From contig NZ_OBDO01000008.1 in the NCBI RefSeq assembly GCF_900215145.1, positions 186,001-250,000 of the forward strand: a stretch of DNA of 64,000 nucleotides. The letters run 5' to 3'. The translations under genes and the position numbers were made by a program. Positions 17,042 through 26,666 of this stretch are shown piece by piece (position 1 is the first letter of the stretch; each line of letters starts with the position of its first letter). The notes under the pieces were generated by a model that did no database searches, was not told where the DNA came from, and saw only the letters and a list, made by a program, of their open reading frames with translations. Origin of the DNA: Geodermatophilus sabuli. Lineage in GTDB: Bacteria; Actinomycetota; Actinomycetes; Mycobacteriales; Geodermatophilaceae.

Positions 17042-18052
17042 TCAGCCCGGCATCGCAGTGCCCTCGACACCGGGACCAGCCGAGACCGAATCGATACCGA
17101 CCGCCGCGCGGCCGAACCGGCCCGCCCACTCTCCCAGGAGTTCACGCAGCTCCGGCGGGGTGACGACGGTGAACTCCGCGCCCAGCGAGCCGAGGGCGAA
17201 CGCGGGCCAGTCGAGACTGTCGGTCTCCAGGTGCACCCGGCTGTGTCCGGGCCTCTCCTCGATCACCCGCGCCCAGCGGCCGATGCGGGCACGCACCCGG
17301 TCGGCCGGCGCCGCCACCAGCGCCTCGACGGCGACCGGCGTGGCGCGCGGTCCCGTTCCGGCGCGCACGAAGGCGGCGGCGTCCTCGGCCGGCAGCCGCC
17401 GCGGGGCGAAGCGGGCCCCGGTGGGCCGCGGACCGGTGAGCCGGTCGAGCCGGAAGCTGCGCCAGTCGCCGCGGCCGAGGTCGTAGGCGACCAGGTACCA
17501 GCGCCGCCCGAGCGAGACCAGCCGGGCCGGCTCGACCTCGCGCTCGGTGGGGGCGCCGTCGGCCGCGGTGTAGCCGAACGCCAGCCGCTCGGTGTCGCGG
17601 CAGGCCTGGGCGACGGTGGTGAGCACCTCCGGGTCGACGGCGGCCGCACCGTCGCGCCACGAGGCCGGCTCGGTCACCGTCCGCAGGGCGTCGGCCCGGC
17701 GGCGCAGCCGGGGCGGCAGCACCTGCACCACCTTGGTCAGCGCACGCACCGACGACTCCGCCGTCCCGGCGATCGCGCTCTGCGCCGCTGCCTGCAGGCC
17801 GACGACGAGCGCGACGGCCTCCTCGTCGTCGAGGACCAGCGGCGGCAGCACCGCCCCCGGCGCCAGCCGGTAACCGCCGTCCACCCCCGGCTGCGCCTCG
17901 ACGGGGTAGCCGAGGTCGCGGAGCCGGTCGACGTCGCGCCGGAGGGTGCGCAGCGAGACGTCGAGCCGCTCGGCCAGCTCCGCCCCCGCCCAGTGCCGCC
18001 GGTTCTGCAGGAGGGAGAGCAGTCGCAGCGTGCGGTTGCCGGTGCCGGTCAC
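17042..18052 (-). CDS. HTH/WYL-domain transcriptional regulator (YafY/DeoR type)
   Basis: 336 residues: an N-terminal winged helix (about 1-60, including AELAERLDVSLRTLRRDVDR), then a WYL domain (about 145-225, containing RWYLVAYDLGRGDWRSFRLD) and a C-terminal WCX-like part. WYL domains often sense nucleotides or nucleic-acid ligands. I start it at the GTG at 18050-18052 because the HTH begins directly after it. It is divergent from the DinB-like gene (94 bases between starts) and upstream of the BMP importer, either of which could be its target. Confidence 0.87.
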   Translation of the reverse strand: MTGTGNRTLRLLSLLQNRRHWAGAELAERLDVSLRTLRRDVDRLRDLGYPVEAQPGVDGGYRLAPGAVLPPLVLDDEEAVALVVGLQAAAQSAIAGTAESSVRALTKVVQVLPPRLRRRADALRTVTEPASWRDGAAAVDPEVLTTVAQACRDTERLAFGYTAADGAPTEREVEPARLVSLGRRWYLVAYDLGRGDWRSFRLDRLTGPRPTGARFAPRRLPAEDAAAFVRAGTGPRATPVAVEALVAAPADRVRARIGRWARVIEERPGHSRVHLETDSLDWPAFALGSLGAEFTVVTPPELRELLGEWAGRFGRAAVGIDSVSAGPGVEGTAMPG

Positions 18053-18146
18053 GCAGTCAGATTCTCCTCCATTGCGGTCAGGAACTGACACCGATTCTCC
18101 GTAGCGTCGTCCTCGACGGATCTCCCGAGCAGCAGAGGCGGATACC

Positions 18147-18671
18147 ATGACGAGCGCGACGAGCACCCTCACCGGCGAACGGGCGGACCTGCTGGAGGCC
18201 CTGGCCACGCACCGGTACTTCCTGCGGTTCACCGTGCAGGGGCTGACCGACGAGCAGGCCCGGCAGCGGACGACGGCCAGCGAGCTGACCCTCGGCGGGC
18301 TGGTGAAGCACGTGGCCCACACCGAGCGGAGCTGGGCCGACTTCATCGTCGAGGGCCCCGCCGCCATGGGCGGGCCGGACGACTCCGAGCAGATGGCGGC
18401 GTGGGCCCAGGAGTTCAGCATGGGCCCCGACGAGACCCTCGAGAGCATCCTCGCCTCCTACGAGGAGGTGGCCGCGCGCACCGACGAGCTGGTCCGCACG
18501 CTGCCCGACCTCGACGTCACGCAGCCGCTGCCCCAGGCGCCGTGGTTCCCGCCGAACGGCGTCCGCTCGGCCCGCCGGGCGTTCCTGCACATCGTCGCCG
18601 AGACCGCCCAGCACGCCGGGCACGCCGACATCCTGCGGGAGTCCCTGGACGGCCAGAAGACGATGGGTTAG
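18147..18671 (+). CDS. DinB family protein
   Basis: 174 residues of the DinB/DUF664 four-helix fold: RADLLEALATHRYFLRF, then LTLGGLVKHVAHTERSWADF and a late LHIVAETAQHAGHADILRE. His residues at these three positions form the usual metal-binding triad. Actinobacterial members include mycothiol- or bacillithiol-dependent transferases, but most are uncharacterised. It is divergent from the WYL regulator gene, a common arrangement that suggests regulation by it. Confidence 0.85.
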   Translation: MTSATSTLTGERADLLEALATHRYFLRFTVQGLTDEQARQRTTASELTLGGLVKHVAHTERSWADFIVEGPAAMGGPDDSEQMAAWAQEFSMGPDETLESILASYEEVAARTDELVRTLPDLDVTQPLPQAPWFPPNGVRSARRAFLHIVAETAQHAGHADILRESLDGQKTMG

Positions 18672-18672
18672 G

Positions 18673-18721
18673 CCCCGTCCAGACGCTCGCCCCGAGCCTG
18701 CGAGGGGTGAGGGGGACGGGG
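18673..18721. terminator. Bidirectional terminator between convergent genes
   Basis: Outer stem CCCCGTCC (18673-18680) pairs with GGACGGGG (18714-18721), and inner CTCGCCCC (18686-18693) pairs with GGGGTGAG (18704-18711) with one wobble. It lies between the DinB stop and the stop of the convergent CoxE-like gene. Confidence 0.7.
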
Positions 18722-18726
18722 TCCGC

Positions 18727-19950
18727 TCACCCGCGGACGGCGGCGGCGACCTGCTCCAGCGCGGCGAGGCTGTGCCCGCTGACGAAGGCGTCGCACAGCG
18801 GCAGCGCGGCCGCCATCCCGCCCACCAGCGGGGCGTAGCCCGGCGCGGCCTTGCGCGGGTTCACCCACACGATGCGGTGCGCCAGCCGGCGCAACCGCCG
18901 CATCGCCTCGGCGACGTCGTCCGGGTCGTCGGTGGCCCAGCCGTCCGACAGCACCACCACGACCGCCCCGCGGGCCAGCCCGCGGCGGCCGTGCGTGGCG
19001 ACGAAGCCGCCGATCCCGGCGGCCAGGCGGGTGCCGCCGGCCCAGCCGGACTCCGTCGCCCCGGCCCGGGCGAGGGCCTGGTCGGGGTCGCGGACGGCGA
19101 GCTGCCGGGTGAGCCGGGTCAGCCGGGTGGAGAACACGAACGCCTCCGCCCGCGCCCCGGCCACCGCGCCCTGCAGCAGCGAGAGGTAGACGCGGGTGTA
19201 GGGCTCCATCGACCCGGAGACGTCGCACAGCAGCACCAGCCGGCGCGGCTGCGTCCGCCGGGCGGCGTGCACCAGCCGCACCGGGTCGCCGCCGGAGCGC
19301 TGCGCGGCCCGCACCGTGCGGCGCAGGTCCAGCCGGTCGGCCCGGCGCCGGCTGGGCCGCACCCGCCGGCTGCGCCGGTCCGGTGTGCTGAGCGCGATCC
19401 GGCGGACCAGCTCGCGCACCCCGGCCAGCTCGTCGGGGGTGAGGTCGGCGAAGGAGGTGTGCCGCAGCCGCTCGTCGGGCGAGGCCGCGGCCAGGACGAC
19501 GTCCCGCCCGTCGTCGCCGCTCCCGTCGTCCCCGCTCCCGGCCGGCGCCGTCCCGCCCTGGGACTCCGCCGCGGGAGGACGGCGGTCCGGCGGGGTGGGC
19601 CGGGTGCGGGCTTCGCTGCCCACCGGCGGTGGCGCGGTGAGGTCGCCGCGGCTGTCGGCCGGGTCGAGCCGGCCGTCGAAGACGGCGGAGAAGACCGCGT
19701 CGAACACCGGCAGCTGGGCGCGGTCGGTGACCAGCGCGACCCGGCAGGTCCAGTACAGGGCGGCGCGGTCCACCGGGGGCACCAGCTGCAGGGACCGCGC
19801 CAGGCCGGCCGCCCGCTCCGGCGTGGTGGGCAACCCCGCGCGGTGCAGCGCGGTGGTCAACCCGACGGCCAGCGGGCCGGGCGCGACGGGCGGCGGCCCG
19901 GGCAGTGGCCCGGGCAGTGGCCCGGACGGCGGCCGGCCGGACTCAGGCAC
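18727..19950 (-). CDS. coxE: CoxE-like VWA-domain protein of the CO dehydrogenase cluster
   Basis: 407 residues. The N-terminus is Pro/Gly-rich, a disordered acidic stretch lies near 130-160, and a VWA domain spans about 215-400 with the MIDAS motif DVSGSM and VVVLSDGWATDDP. In Oligotropha, CoxE works with the AAA+ protein CoxD to insert the copper and sulfur of the CO dehydrogenase active site; the same role is inferred here. The GTG start at 19948-19950 overlaps the MoxR gene stop by 8 bases. It is the last gene of the cox operon. Confidence 0.85.
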   Translation of the reverse strand: MPESGRPPSGPLPGPLPGPPPVAPGPLAVGLTTALHRAGLPTTPERAAGLARSLQLVPPVDRAALYWTCRVALVTDRAQLPVFDAVFSAVFDGRLDPADSRGDLTAPPPVGSEARTRPTPPDRRPPAAESQGGTAPAGSGDDGSGDDGRDVVLAAASPDERLRHTSFADLTPDELAGVRELVRRIALSTPDRRSRRVRPSRRRADRLDLRRTVRAAQRSGGDPVRLVHAARRTQPRRLVLLCDVSGSMEPYTRVYLSLLQGAVAGARAEAFVFSTRLTRLTRQLAVRDPDQALARAGATESGWAGGTRLAAGIGGFVATHGRRGLARGAVVVVLSDGWATDDPDDVAEAMRRLRRLAHRIVWVNPRKAAPGYAPLVGGMAAALPLCDAFVSGHSLAALEQVAAAVRG

Positions 19951-20890
19951 CGGCCAGCCAGGCCGCACCCCGCGTGCGGGCCAGCTCCTGGTCGTCGCGG
20001 TTCTTGAGCACCGAGCCCCAGGTCGCCGCCACCGCGGGCGGGTCGAGCCGGTCGACGCCGAGCAGGTCGAGGGCGGCCACCCAGTCGATGACCTCGGCGA
20101 TGCCGGGTGGCTTGACCAGGTCCAGGCCGCGCAACCGCCCGACCGCGGCCGCGGCGGCGACCGCGAGCGGTTCGCTGCTGCCCGGGACCCGCCGGCGGAC
20201 GATCTCGGCCACCCGGTCCGGCGCCGGGAAGTCGATCCAGTGGTAGAGGCAGCGGCGGGTGAGCGCGTCGTGCAGGTCCCGCGTCCGGTTGGAGGTGAGG
20301 ACGACGACCGGCGGGTGGGCCGCGCGGACGGTGCCCAGCTCCGGCACGGTGACCGCGGCCTCGGCCAGCACCTCGAAGGTGAACGCCTCGAACTCCGCGT
20401 CCGCGCGGTCGATCTCGTCGAGCAGCAGCACCGCCGGCCGGGGCCCGGGGTGCTCGATCGCCTGCAGCAGCGGGCGCCGCAGCAGGTACTCGGGGCCGAA
20501 GAGGTCCTCCTCCCCCAGCGGCTTCCCGGACGCCTCCGCGAGCCGGATGCCCAGCAGTTGCCGCGGGTGGTTCCACTCGTAGAGCGCCTCGGCGGCGTCG
20601 ATGCCCTCGTAGCACTGCAGCCGGTACAGGGGGGTGCCCAGCACCCGCGCCAGCGCCTTCGCCGCCTCGGTCTTGCCCACGCCGGGCTCACCCTCGAGCA
20701 GCAGTGGTTGCGGCAACCGGACGGCGAGGAACAGCGCGGTGGCCAGGCCCGGGTCGGCGAGGTAGTCGACGTCGTCCAGCGCGGCCGCCAGCGCGCCGAC
20801 GTCCGGCACCCGGTCCCGGACCTCCTCCTCGGCCCCGGGCCGGGAGGCCGGGAGTGCCGTCCCCGGCCCGGCGTCAGGAGGCGGGGGCAT
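19943..20890 (-). CDS. coxD: MoxR-type AAA+ ATPase, CoxD-like maturation chaperone
   Basis: A 315-residue AAA+ ATPase with Walker A GEPGVGKT, Walker B LLLDEID, and VVVLTSNRTRDLHDALTRRC containing sensor 1 and the Arg finger region. In form I CO dehydrogenase clusters, CoxD partially unfolds apo-CoxL so that the Mo-S-Cu centre can be completed. It overlaps the upstream XdhC-like gene by 17 bases and the downstream VWA gene by 8, so the three are one translational unit. Confidence 0.88.
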   Translation of the reverse strand: MPPPPDAGPGTALPASRPGAEEEVRDRVPDVGALAAALDDVDYLADPGLATALFLAVRLPQPLLLEGEPGVGKTEAAKALARVLGTPLYRLQCYEGIDAAEALYEWNHPRQLLGIRLAEASGKPLGEEDLFGPEYLLRRPLLQAIEHPGPRPAVLLLDEIDRADAEFEAFTFEVLAEAAVTVPELGTVRAAHPPVVVLTSNRTRDLHDALTRRCLYHWIDFPAPDRVAEIVRRRVPGSSEPLAVAAAAAVGRLRGLDLVKPPGIAEVIDWVAALDLLGVDRLDPPAVAATWGSVLKNRDDQELARTRGAAWLAGA

Positions 20891-21770
20891 ACCGGGCCGG
20901 GTCGGTGAGGAAGGTGCTGCGGCACCCGTCGCAGCAGAACCAGGTCGTCGCCCCGTCGACGGTCACGTGCGGGCTGGCGTCGACGGCGGCGACGCTCATC
21001 CCGCAGACCGGGTCCACCACGCGGGCCGTCGCCGGGGTTCCGGGCGAGGGCGCGCGTGCCTCCGCAGCCCGCCGCTCGGCGACCACCTGCGCCCAGATGG
21101 ACAGGGCGATCTCCGCGGCGGTGCGGCCCCCGATGTCCAGGCCGGCCGGGCTGCGCACCCGCGACCGCTGCTCGTCGGTCACGTCGAGGGAGGCGAGCAC
21201 CGCCGCGCCGCGGATCCGGCTGGCCACCAGCCCGACGTAGGGGACGCCGAGCCGCAGCGCCGCGGTGAGCGCCGGCTCCTCGCCGCGGCCGTGGGAGGCG
21301 ACCACCAGCGCCGCGTCGTCCGCCGCGGGGGCGGCGTCCTCCCCCGGCACCCGCTCGACGGCGAACCCGAGCGGCCCCCCTAGGGACGCCAGCGCCTCGG
21401 CGACCGGGCTGTCCCCGACCACCAGGACCCGCGGGGCCGGCACCCGCGGCTCGAGGAAGATCTCCACCGAGCCACCGGACAGGCACGGGTTGGCGACGGT
21501 GACCGCGCCCTCCTCGGCGGCGCCGGGTTCGGCTCCGGGCACGATCCGCAGCAGCAGCGGCTCGTTGGTCGACAGGGTCATCAACCCGTACTCGCGCACC
21601 GAGGACTCCGCGCAGGTGCCGCCGACGAACCCGTCGATGACGCCGTCGGCCCGGATCACCGCGGTGTCACCGGCGTGCGCGCTGGCCGGTCGCTGCGCGC
21701 GCACCACGGTGGCCTGCACGAACGGCACCCGGCTGCGCACCAGCTCCGTCGCCCGCTCGGTGACCGTCAT
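20874..21770 (-). CDS. coxF: XdhC/CoxF-family maturation protein fused to a YHS domain
   Basis: 298 residues. The N-terminal XdhC/CoxI domain (about 1-100) has VRAQRPASAHAGDTAVI and FVGGTCAESSV, and the C-terminal XdhC Rossmann domain (about 112-235) has RVLVVGDSPVAEAL. Residues 251-295 add a YHS/TRASH-like metal site, DPVCGM (253-258) and FCCDGC (278-283). XdhC-type proteins sulfurate or insert the molybdenum cofactor, while YHS domains bind soft metals, so the fusion may link Mo and Cu maturation (inference). The ATG forms TGATG with the coxL stop, giving a one-base overlap. Confidence 0.87.
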   Translation of the reverse strand: MTVTERATELVRSRVPFVQATVVRAQRPASAHAGDTAVIRADGVIDGFVGGTCAESSVREYGLMTLSTNEPLLLRIVPGAEPGAAEEGAVTVANPCLSGGSVEIFLEPRVPAPRVLVVGDSPVAEALASLGGPLGFAVERVPGEDAAPAADDAALVVASHGRGEEPALTAALRLGVPYVGLVASRIRGAAVLASLDVTDEQRSRVRSPAGLDIGGRTAAEIALSIWAQVVAERRAAEARAPSPGTPATARVVDPVCGMSVAAVDASPHVTVDGATTWFCCDGCRSTFLTDPARYAPAS

Positions 21771-24163
21771 CAGATCGGCGGGGTCGGCCGGCCCTGCATG
21801 GCCTCCCACACGCGGGCCGGGGTGCACGGCATGTCCATGTGCCGGACGCCGAAGGGCGCGAGCGCGTCCACGACGGCGTTGACCACCGCCGGCGGCGAGC
21901 CGACGGTCGCCGACTCCCCGATCCCCTTGGCGCCGATCGGGTGGTGCGGCGAGGGGGTGACGGTGTGCCCGGTCTCCCAGTCCGGCACCTCCATCGCGGT
22001 GGGGATGAGGTAGTCCATGAACGACCCGCCGAGGTTGTTGCCCTGCTCGTCGAAGCCGATGAACTCCATGAGCGCCATGCCGACGCCGTCGGCCAGGCCG
22101 CCGTGCACCTGGCCCTCGATGATCATGGGGTTGATCCGGGTGCCGCAGTCGTCCACGGCGACGAACCGGCGCACGTGCACCTTGCCGGTGCCGCGGTCGA
22201 CGTCCACCACGCAGACGTACGCGCCGAACGGGAAGGTGAGGTTCGGCGGGTCGTAGGTCACCTCGGCGTCGAGGTTGCCGTCGATCCCCTCGGGCAGCTC
22301 GACGGTGCCGTGCGCGCCGAGCGCGATCTCGGCGATCGTCTTGCCGACCCCCGGGTCGCCCTTCACGTACCAGCGGCCCTTCTCCCACTCGAGGTCCTCG
22401 GGGCGGGTCTCCAGCATCGCCGCGGCGATCGCCCGCGCCTTCTCCTTGACCTTGCGCGCGGCCAGGGCCACCGCTCCCCCGCTGACCGGCGTGGACCGGC
22501 TGCCGTAGGTGCCCAGCCCGAACGGCGTCTGGTCGGTGTCGCCGTGGACGACGTCGATGTCCTCCGGCGGGATGCCCAGCTCCTCGGCGAGGATCTGCGC
22601 GAACGTCGTCTCGTGGCCCTGGCCCTGGCTCTGCACCGACAGCCGGACGACGGCCTTGCCGGTCGGGTGCACCCGCACCTCGGCGCCGTCGGCCATGCCC
22701 AGGCCGACGATGTCCATGTGCTTGCGCGGGCCGGCGCCGACGGTCTCGGTGAAGAACGACAGCCCGATGCCCATCAGCTCGCCGCGGGACCGCTTCTCCG
22801 CCTGCTCCCGGCGCAGCTCCTCGTAGCCGGCCATCCTCAGCGCCAGCTGCATCGTGGGCTCGTAGTCGCCGGAGTCGTACTCCCAGCCGGTCTTGTTCTT
22901 GTAGGGGAACTGCTCGGGGCGGATGAAGTTGCGCAGCCGCAGCTCGGCCGGGTCCATCTCCAGCTCCGCGGCGAGGACGTCGACCATCCGCTCCACCAGG
23001 TACACCGCCTCGGTGACCCGGAAGGAGCAGGCGTAGGCGACCCCGCCGGGCGCCTTGTTGGTGTAGACGCCGGTGACCGAGCAGTGCGCGGCCTGCAGGT
23101 CGTAGCTGCCGGTGAAGATGGAGAAGAAGCCGGCCGGGTACTTGGTCGGCTGGGCGGTGGCGTTGAACGCCCCGTGGTCGGCCAGCACCTGGGTGCGGAC
23201 GGCGAGGATCTTCCCGTCACGGGTCGCCGCCACCTCGCCGCGCATGACGTAGTCGCGGGCGAACGAGGTCGACATCAGGTTCTCCGAGCGGTCCTCCATC
23301 CACTTCACCGGCCTGCCGGTCACGATGGAGCCGACGACGGCGAGGATGTAGCCCGGGTAGATCCCGACCTTGTTGCCGAAGCCGCCGCCGATGTCCGGGC
23401 TGATCACGCGGATCTTGTGCTCGGGGATGCCGGCCACCATCGCGAACAGCGTGCGGTGGGCGTGCGGGGCCTGGGTGGTCTCGTAGAGCGTGAGCTTGCC
23501 GTCGACCGGGTCGTAGTCGGCCACCGCGCCGCAGGTCTCCATGGGCGCGGGGTGCACCCGCGGGTAGACGACCTCCTCGCTGACCACGACCTCGGCGGCG
23601 GCGAAGACGGCGTCGGTCTCGGCCCGGTCGCCGGCCTCCCAGTCGAAGATGTGGTTGTCGGTCTGCCCCTCCTTGTCGTCCCGGATGACCGGGGCGCCCG
23701 GGTCCAGCGCCCGCCGGACGTCGACGACCGGCGGCAGCTCCTCGTACTCGACGTCGATGAGCTCGAGGGCGTCGCGGGCGGCGTACCGGTCGTCGGCGAC
23801 GACGAAGGCGACCTCCTGGCCCTGGAAGCGCACCTTGGCGGTGGCCAGCACGGCCTGGACGTCGGCCGACAGGGTCGGTGCCCAGGCCAGGTTGAGCCCC
23901 TCGAGGTCCCGGCCGGTGATGACCGCGTGCACCTTCGGGTGGGCGAGGGCCTCGGTGGTGTCGATCGAGACCAGCCGGGCGTGTGCCATCGGCGAGCGCA
24001 GGATCGCGCCGTGCAGCATCCCGGGCAGCACGATGTCGTCGACGTACCGGCCCCGGCCCCGGACGAACCGCGGGTCCTCCTTGCGCTGGATGCGCCCGAA
24101 CCCGATGGGCCGGTCGGCGGCGGTGGCGGCCGGGTTGGCCGGCCGCTCCGCGAGCTCGGTCAT
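21770..24163 (-). CDS. coxL: Aerobic CO dehydrogenase large subunit, form I
   Basis: A 797-residue molybdenum-copper subunit that oxidises CO to CO2. The active-site loop reads [10 protein letters not shown] with Cys379, matching the AYxCSFR signature of form I enzymes that binds the Cu; form II enzymes have AYRGAGR instead. Other molybdopterin contacts visible are [38 protein letters not shown] and the terminal [14 protein letters not shown], with the base-catalyst Glu. The start ATG overlaps the coxS stop by 4 bases. The full length and all motifs suggest a working enzyme. Confidence 0.95.
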   Translation of the reverse strand: MTELAERPANPAATAADRPIGFGRIQRKEDPRFVRGRGRYVDDIVLPGMLHGAILRSPMAHARLVSIDTTEALAHPKVHAVITGRDLEGLNLAWAPTLSADVQAVLATAKVRFQGQEVAFVVADDRYAARDALELIDVEYEELPPVVDVRRALDPGAPVIRDDKEGQTDNHIFDWEAGDRAETDAVFAAAEVVVSEEVVYPRVHPAPMETCGAVADYDPVDGKLTLYETTQAPHAHRTLFAMVAGIPEHKIRVISPDIGGGFGNKVGIYPGYILAVVGSIVTGRPVKWMEDRSENLMSTSFARDYVMRGEVAATRDGKILAVRTQVLADHGAFNATAQPTKYPAGFFSIFTGSYDLQAAHCSVTGVYTNKAPGGVAYACSFRVTEAVYLVERMVDVLAAELEMDPAELRLRNFIRPEQFPYKNKTGWEYDSGDYEPTMQLALRMAGYEELRREQAEKRSRGELMGIGLSFFTETVGAGPRKHMDIVGLGMADGAEVRVHPTGKAVVRLSVQSQGQGHETTFAQILAEELGIPPEDIDVVHGDTDQTPFGLGTYGSRSTPVSGGAVALAARKVKEKARAIAAAMLETRPEDLEWEKGRWYVKGDPGVGKTIAEIALGAHGTVELPEGIDGNLDAEVTYDPPNLTFPFGAYVCVVDVDRGTGKVHVRRFVAVDDCGTRINPMIIEGQVHGGLADGVGMALMEFIGFDEQGNNLGGSFMDYLIPTAMEVPDWETGHTVTPSPHHPIGAKGIGESATVGSPPAVVNAVVDALAPFGVRHMDMPCTPARVWEAMQGRPTPPI

Positions 24164-24690
24164 GCCGGCACCTCCTCGGCGGCGGGCGGGGCGGCCGGCG
24201 CGGGGATCGCCGGGGCCTCGGCGGCGGCCCCGGCCCCGTGCCGGGCGGCCCAGCGCACCGAGCGGACGATCGTCGCGTAGCCGGTGCACCGGCAGATCTG
24301 CCCGGAGATCGCCTCGCGGATCGTCTGCTCGTCCGGGTCGGGATCGCGGTCGAGCAGCGCGCGGGCGGTGAGCATCATCCCGGGGGTGCAGAACCCGCAC
24401 TGCAGGCCGTGCTCCTCCATGAAGCCCTGCTGCACCGGGTCCAGCGTGGCGCCGTCGGCCAGGCCCTCGACGGTGCGCACCTCGTGACCCGCGGTCATGG
24501 CCGCCAGCGCGGTGCACGACTTCACCGGCTCGCCGTCGACCAGGACCACGCAGGTGCCGCAGTTGCTGGTGTCGCACCCCCAGTGGGTTCCGGTGAGCCC
24601 GAGCGTGTCGCGCAGGAAGTGCACGAGCAGCTGGCGCGGTTCGACGTCGCGGGTGACCTCGGCCCCGTTGACGGTCATCGTGACCTGCAT
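24160..24690 (-). CDS. coxS: CO dehydrogenase small (2Fe-2S) subunit
   Basis: 176 residues with two [2Fe-2S] clusters. The plant-type cluster uses [11 protein letters not shown] and the downstream VKSC; the second uses CGFCTPGM and CRCTGY. It passes electrons from the Mo-Cu centre of CoxL to FAD in CoxM. The C-terminal 25 residues are an Ala/Pro-rich tail. It sits 2 bases after coxM and overlaps coxL by 4 bases, in canonical M-S-L order. Confidence 0.95.
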   Translation of the reverse strand: MQVTMTVNGAEVTRDVEPRQLLVHFLRDTLGLTGTHWGCDTSNCGTCVVLVDGEPVKSCTALAAMTAGHEVRTVEGLADGATLDPVQQGFMEEHGLQCGFCTPGMMLTARALLDRDPDPDEQTIREAISGQICRCTGYATIVRSVRWAARHGAGAAAEAPAIPAPAAPPAAEEVPA

Positions 24691-24692
24691 GG

Positions 24693-25586
24693 TCAGCCTC
24701 CGGTGGTGGCGGTCAGGACGCCGGCTCCGGCGCGCGTGGCGGCGGAGCGGAGCACCCGGCGGGTGAGCTCGTCGGCGAGGTGGCGCTTGTAGTCGACGGG
24801 GCCGCGCTGGTCCTCGACCGGCGAGCTCGCGGCCGCGGCCAGTCGACCGGCCTCGGCGAACACCTCCTCGCTGGGGTGCGCGCCCAGCAGGACGGCGGCG
24901 GCGTCGACCGCGCAGCCCTCGAGGCCGAGCGCGGTGAGGCCGATGGTGGCGTCGGCGACGGTGCCGTCGTCGGCGAGCACGAGCAGCGCCCCGGCGGCGG
25001 CGACCGCCCAGTCGCCGACCCGGCGCTCGACCTTCTCGTAGGCGCTGCCCGAACGCGGCCGGATCGGGAAGCGCACCTCGGTGATCAGCTCGGACTGCTC
25101 GCAGGCGGTCTCGTAGGGGCCACGGTGGAACTCGTCCATGCCGATGACGCGCTCGCCGGCGCGGCCGGTGACGACGACCCGCGCGCGCAGCACGTCGCAG
25201 ACGGTGGTGAGGTCCTCGGCCGGGTCGGCCTGCCCCAGCGACCCGCCGATCGTGCCGCGGTTGCGCACCACGGGGTCGGCGATGACCCGCTCGGCGTCGT
25301 GCACGATCGGGAACAGCTCCCCGACCAGCGCCGAGGACAGCAGCGTGGCGTGCCGGGTGAGCGCCCCGACGCGCAGCCAGTCACCGTCCCGGGTGACGTG
25401 GTCGAGCTCGGCGACGTCGTTGATGTCGATGAGCCACTCGGGCCGGGCCAGCCGCAGCTTCATCATCGGCAGCAGGCTGTGCCCGCCGGCGACGACGCGG
25501 GACTCGGGGCCGTGGCGTTCGAGGAGGTCCAGGGCGTCGGCGACGCTGGTCGCCCGCACGTAGTCGAAGGGGGCCGGTACCTGCAC
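24693..25586 (-). CDS. coxM: CO dehydrogenase medium (FAD-binding) subunit
   Basis: 297 residues of the CO dehydrogenase flavoprotein family. FAD motifs are [17 protein letters not shown] (about 33-49) and [14 protein letters not shown], followed by the C-terminal CODH_FAD_C domain. I use the GTG at 25584-25586, which has GGGAG 6 bases upstream and begins [14 protein letters not shown]; an in-frame GTG at 25656-25658 would add 24 residues of no evident homology. It is the first gene of the cox operon and is divergent from the LysR gene. Confidence 0.93.
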   Translation of the reverse strand: MQVPAPFDYVRATSVADALDLLERHGPESRVVAGGHSLLPMMKLRLARPEWLIDINDVAELDHVTRDGDWLRVGALTRHATLLSSALVGELFPIVHDAERVIADPVVRNRGTIGGSLGQADPAEDLTTVCDVLRARVVVTGRAGERVIGMDEFHRGPYETACEQSELITEVRFPIRPRSGSAYEKVERRVGDWAVAAAGALLVLADDGTVADATIGLTALGLEGCAVDAAAVLLGAHPSEEVFAEAGRLAAAASSPVEDQRGPVDYKRHLADELTRRVLRSAATRAGAGVLTATTGG

Positions 25587-25641
25587 GGGGACTCCCGTCG
25601 GCGGAGGGGTCTCGACGGTGGGACCCCTGGTGGCGCAGGAG

Positions 25642-25661
25642 CTTGTGACCTGTCCCACAAG
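25642..25661. promoter_or_regulatory. Candidate LysR-type operator between coxM and lysR
   Basis: CTTGTG (25642-25647) and CACAAG (25656-25661) form a perfect 6-bp inverted repeat with an 8-base spacer, in the 114-base gap between the divergent coxM and LysR starts. Related half-sites follow (TCAAG at 25666-25670 and GACAAG at 25676-25681). LysR regulators bind dyads of this kind next to their own gene. Confidence 0.55.
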
Positions 25662-25700
25662 GCTGTCAAGATCGCGACAAGCGAATGGTTAAGAGGCCCC

Positions 25701-26666
25701 GTGTCCATGACGTTCACCCAGCTCCGCACCTTCGCGCTCGTGGCCGAGCTGGGGTCGCTGCGCGCCGCGGCGGCGGAACTGGGCGTGAGCGAGCCGGCGG
25801 TCTCCGCCGCGGTGGCGGCCCTGCGCGCGGACCTCGGTGACCCGCTGTTCCACCGTGCCGCCGGTGGCATCGAGCTCACCGCGGGCGGCCGCGCGCTCGC
25901 CGTCCGGGCCCGCGAGCTGGTCCGGCTGGCCGAGCGCACCCGGCGGGAGGTGACCCAGGCCGGGACGACGGGCCGGCTGCGGGCACTGGCCACCGCGGCC
26001 TGCGCCGAGCACGTCGCCGGCCCGCTGGTGGCCGCCTTCGCCCGGCGCTCGCCGCGCACCGAGGTGCACCTCGACGTCGTGCCGGCCGAGCGCACCGCCG
26101 CGGTCCTGGCCGACGACGAGGCCGACATCGTGCTGGGCGCCCGCCCCCTCCCCGCCCCGGGGCAGGCGGTCGACGCGGTGCCGTTCCTGCGCTACCAGCG
26201 GGTGGTGGTGGCCGCCCCGGGGCACCCGCTGGCCACCGGGCGGGGCCGGGTCCCGGTGGCCGAGCTGGGCCGGCACGCGTGGCTCGCGGGCCCGGCCGGC
26301 CTCGAGCCGGGCACCGAGGAGCGCCGGTGGGCGGAGCCGGCGGGTCCGGTGCCGCTGCGACGCCTGGCCAGGGAGGCCGAGGCGCTGGACGCCGCCCGGG
26401 ACGGCGCCGGCGTGCTGCTCGCGCTCGGGCACGCGGTCCGGGACGACCTGCGGGCCGGCCGGCTGGTGCGGCTGCCGGTCGAGGGCACACCGGTGACGGG
26501 CATGTGGTGGGCGGGGGTGCCCGGCGAGGGCCGCGCGGCCGCGGGGGCGACCGCGCTGCAGCGCTTCCTCACCACCCCTGATGCCACCAGCGCGCTGCTG
26601 GCCGGGCCGGCTCCCCGCGAACGGGCCCGGCCGACCGTCCGCGTCGGCCTGTGGAGCCAGCCCTAG
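25701..26666 (+). CDS. LysR-family regulator, probable regulator of the cox operon
   Basis: A 321-residue LysR-type protein. The N-terminal winged HTH (about 3-62) is typical (FTQLRTFALVAELGSLRAAA, then SEPAVSAAVAALRADLG), followed by a substrate-binding domain to about 295. Start is GTG at 25701 after AAGAG, with ATG at 25707 as a near alternative. It is divergent from coxM across a gap that holds an inverted repeat, so control of CO dehydrogenase is the simplest reading. The effector is unknown. Its stop overlaps the stop of the next minus-strand gene. Confidence 0.85.
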   Translation: MSMTFTQLRTFALVAELGSLRAAAAELGVSEPAVSAAVAALRADLGDPLFHRAAGGIELTAGGRALAVRARELVRLAERTRREVTQAGTTGRLRALATAACAEHVAGPLVAAFARRSPRTEVHLDVVPAERTAAVLADDEADIVLGARPLPAPGQAVDAVPFLRYQRVVVAAPGHPLATGRGRVPVAELGRHAWLAGPAGLEPGTEERRWAEPAGPVPLRRLAREAEALDAARDGAGVLLALGHAVRDDLRAGRLVRLPVEGTPVTGMWWAGVPGEGRAAAGATALQRFLTTPDATSALLAGPAPRERARPTVRVGLWSQP

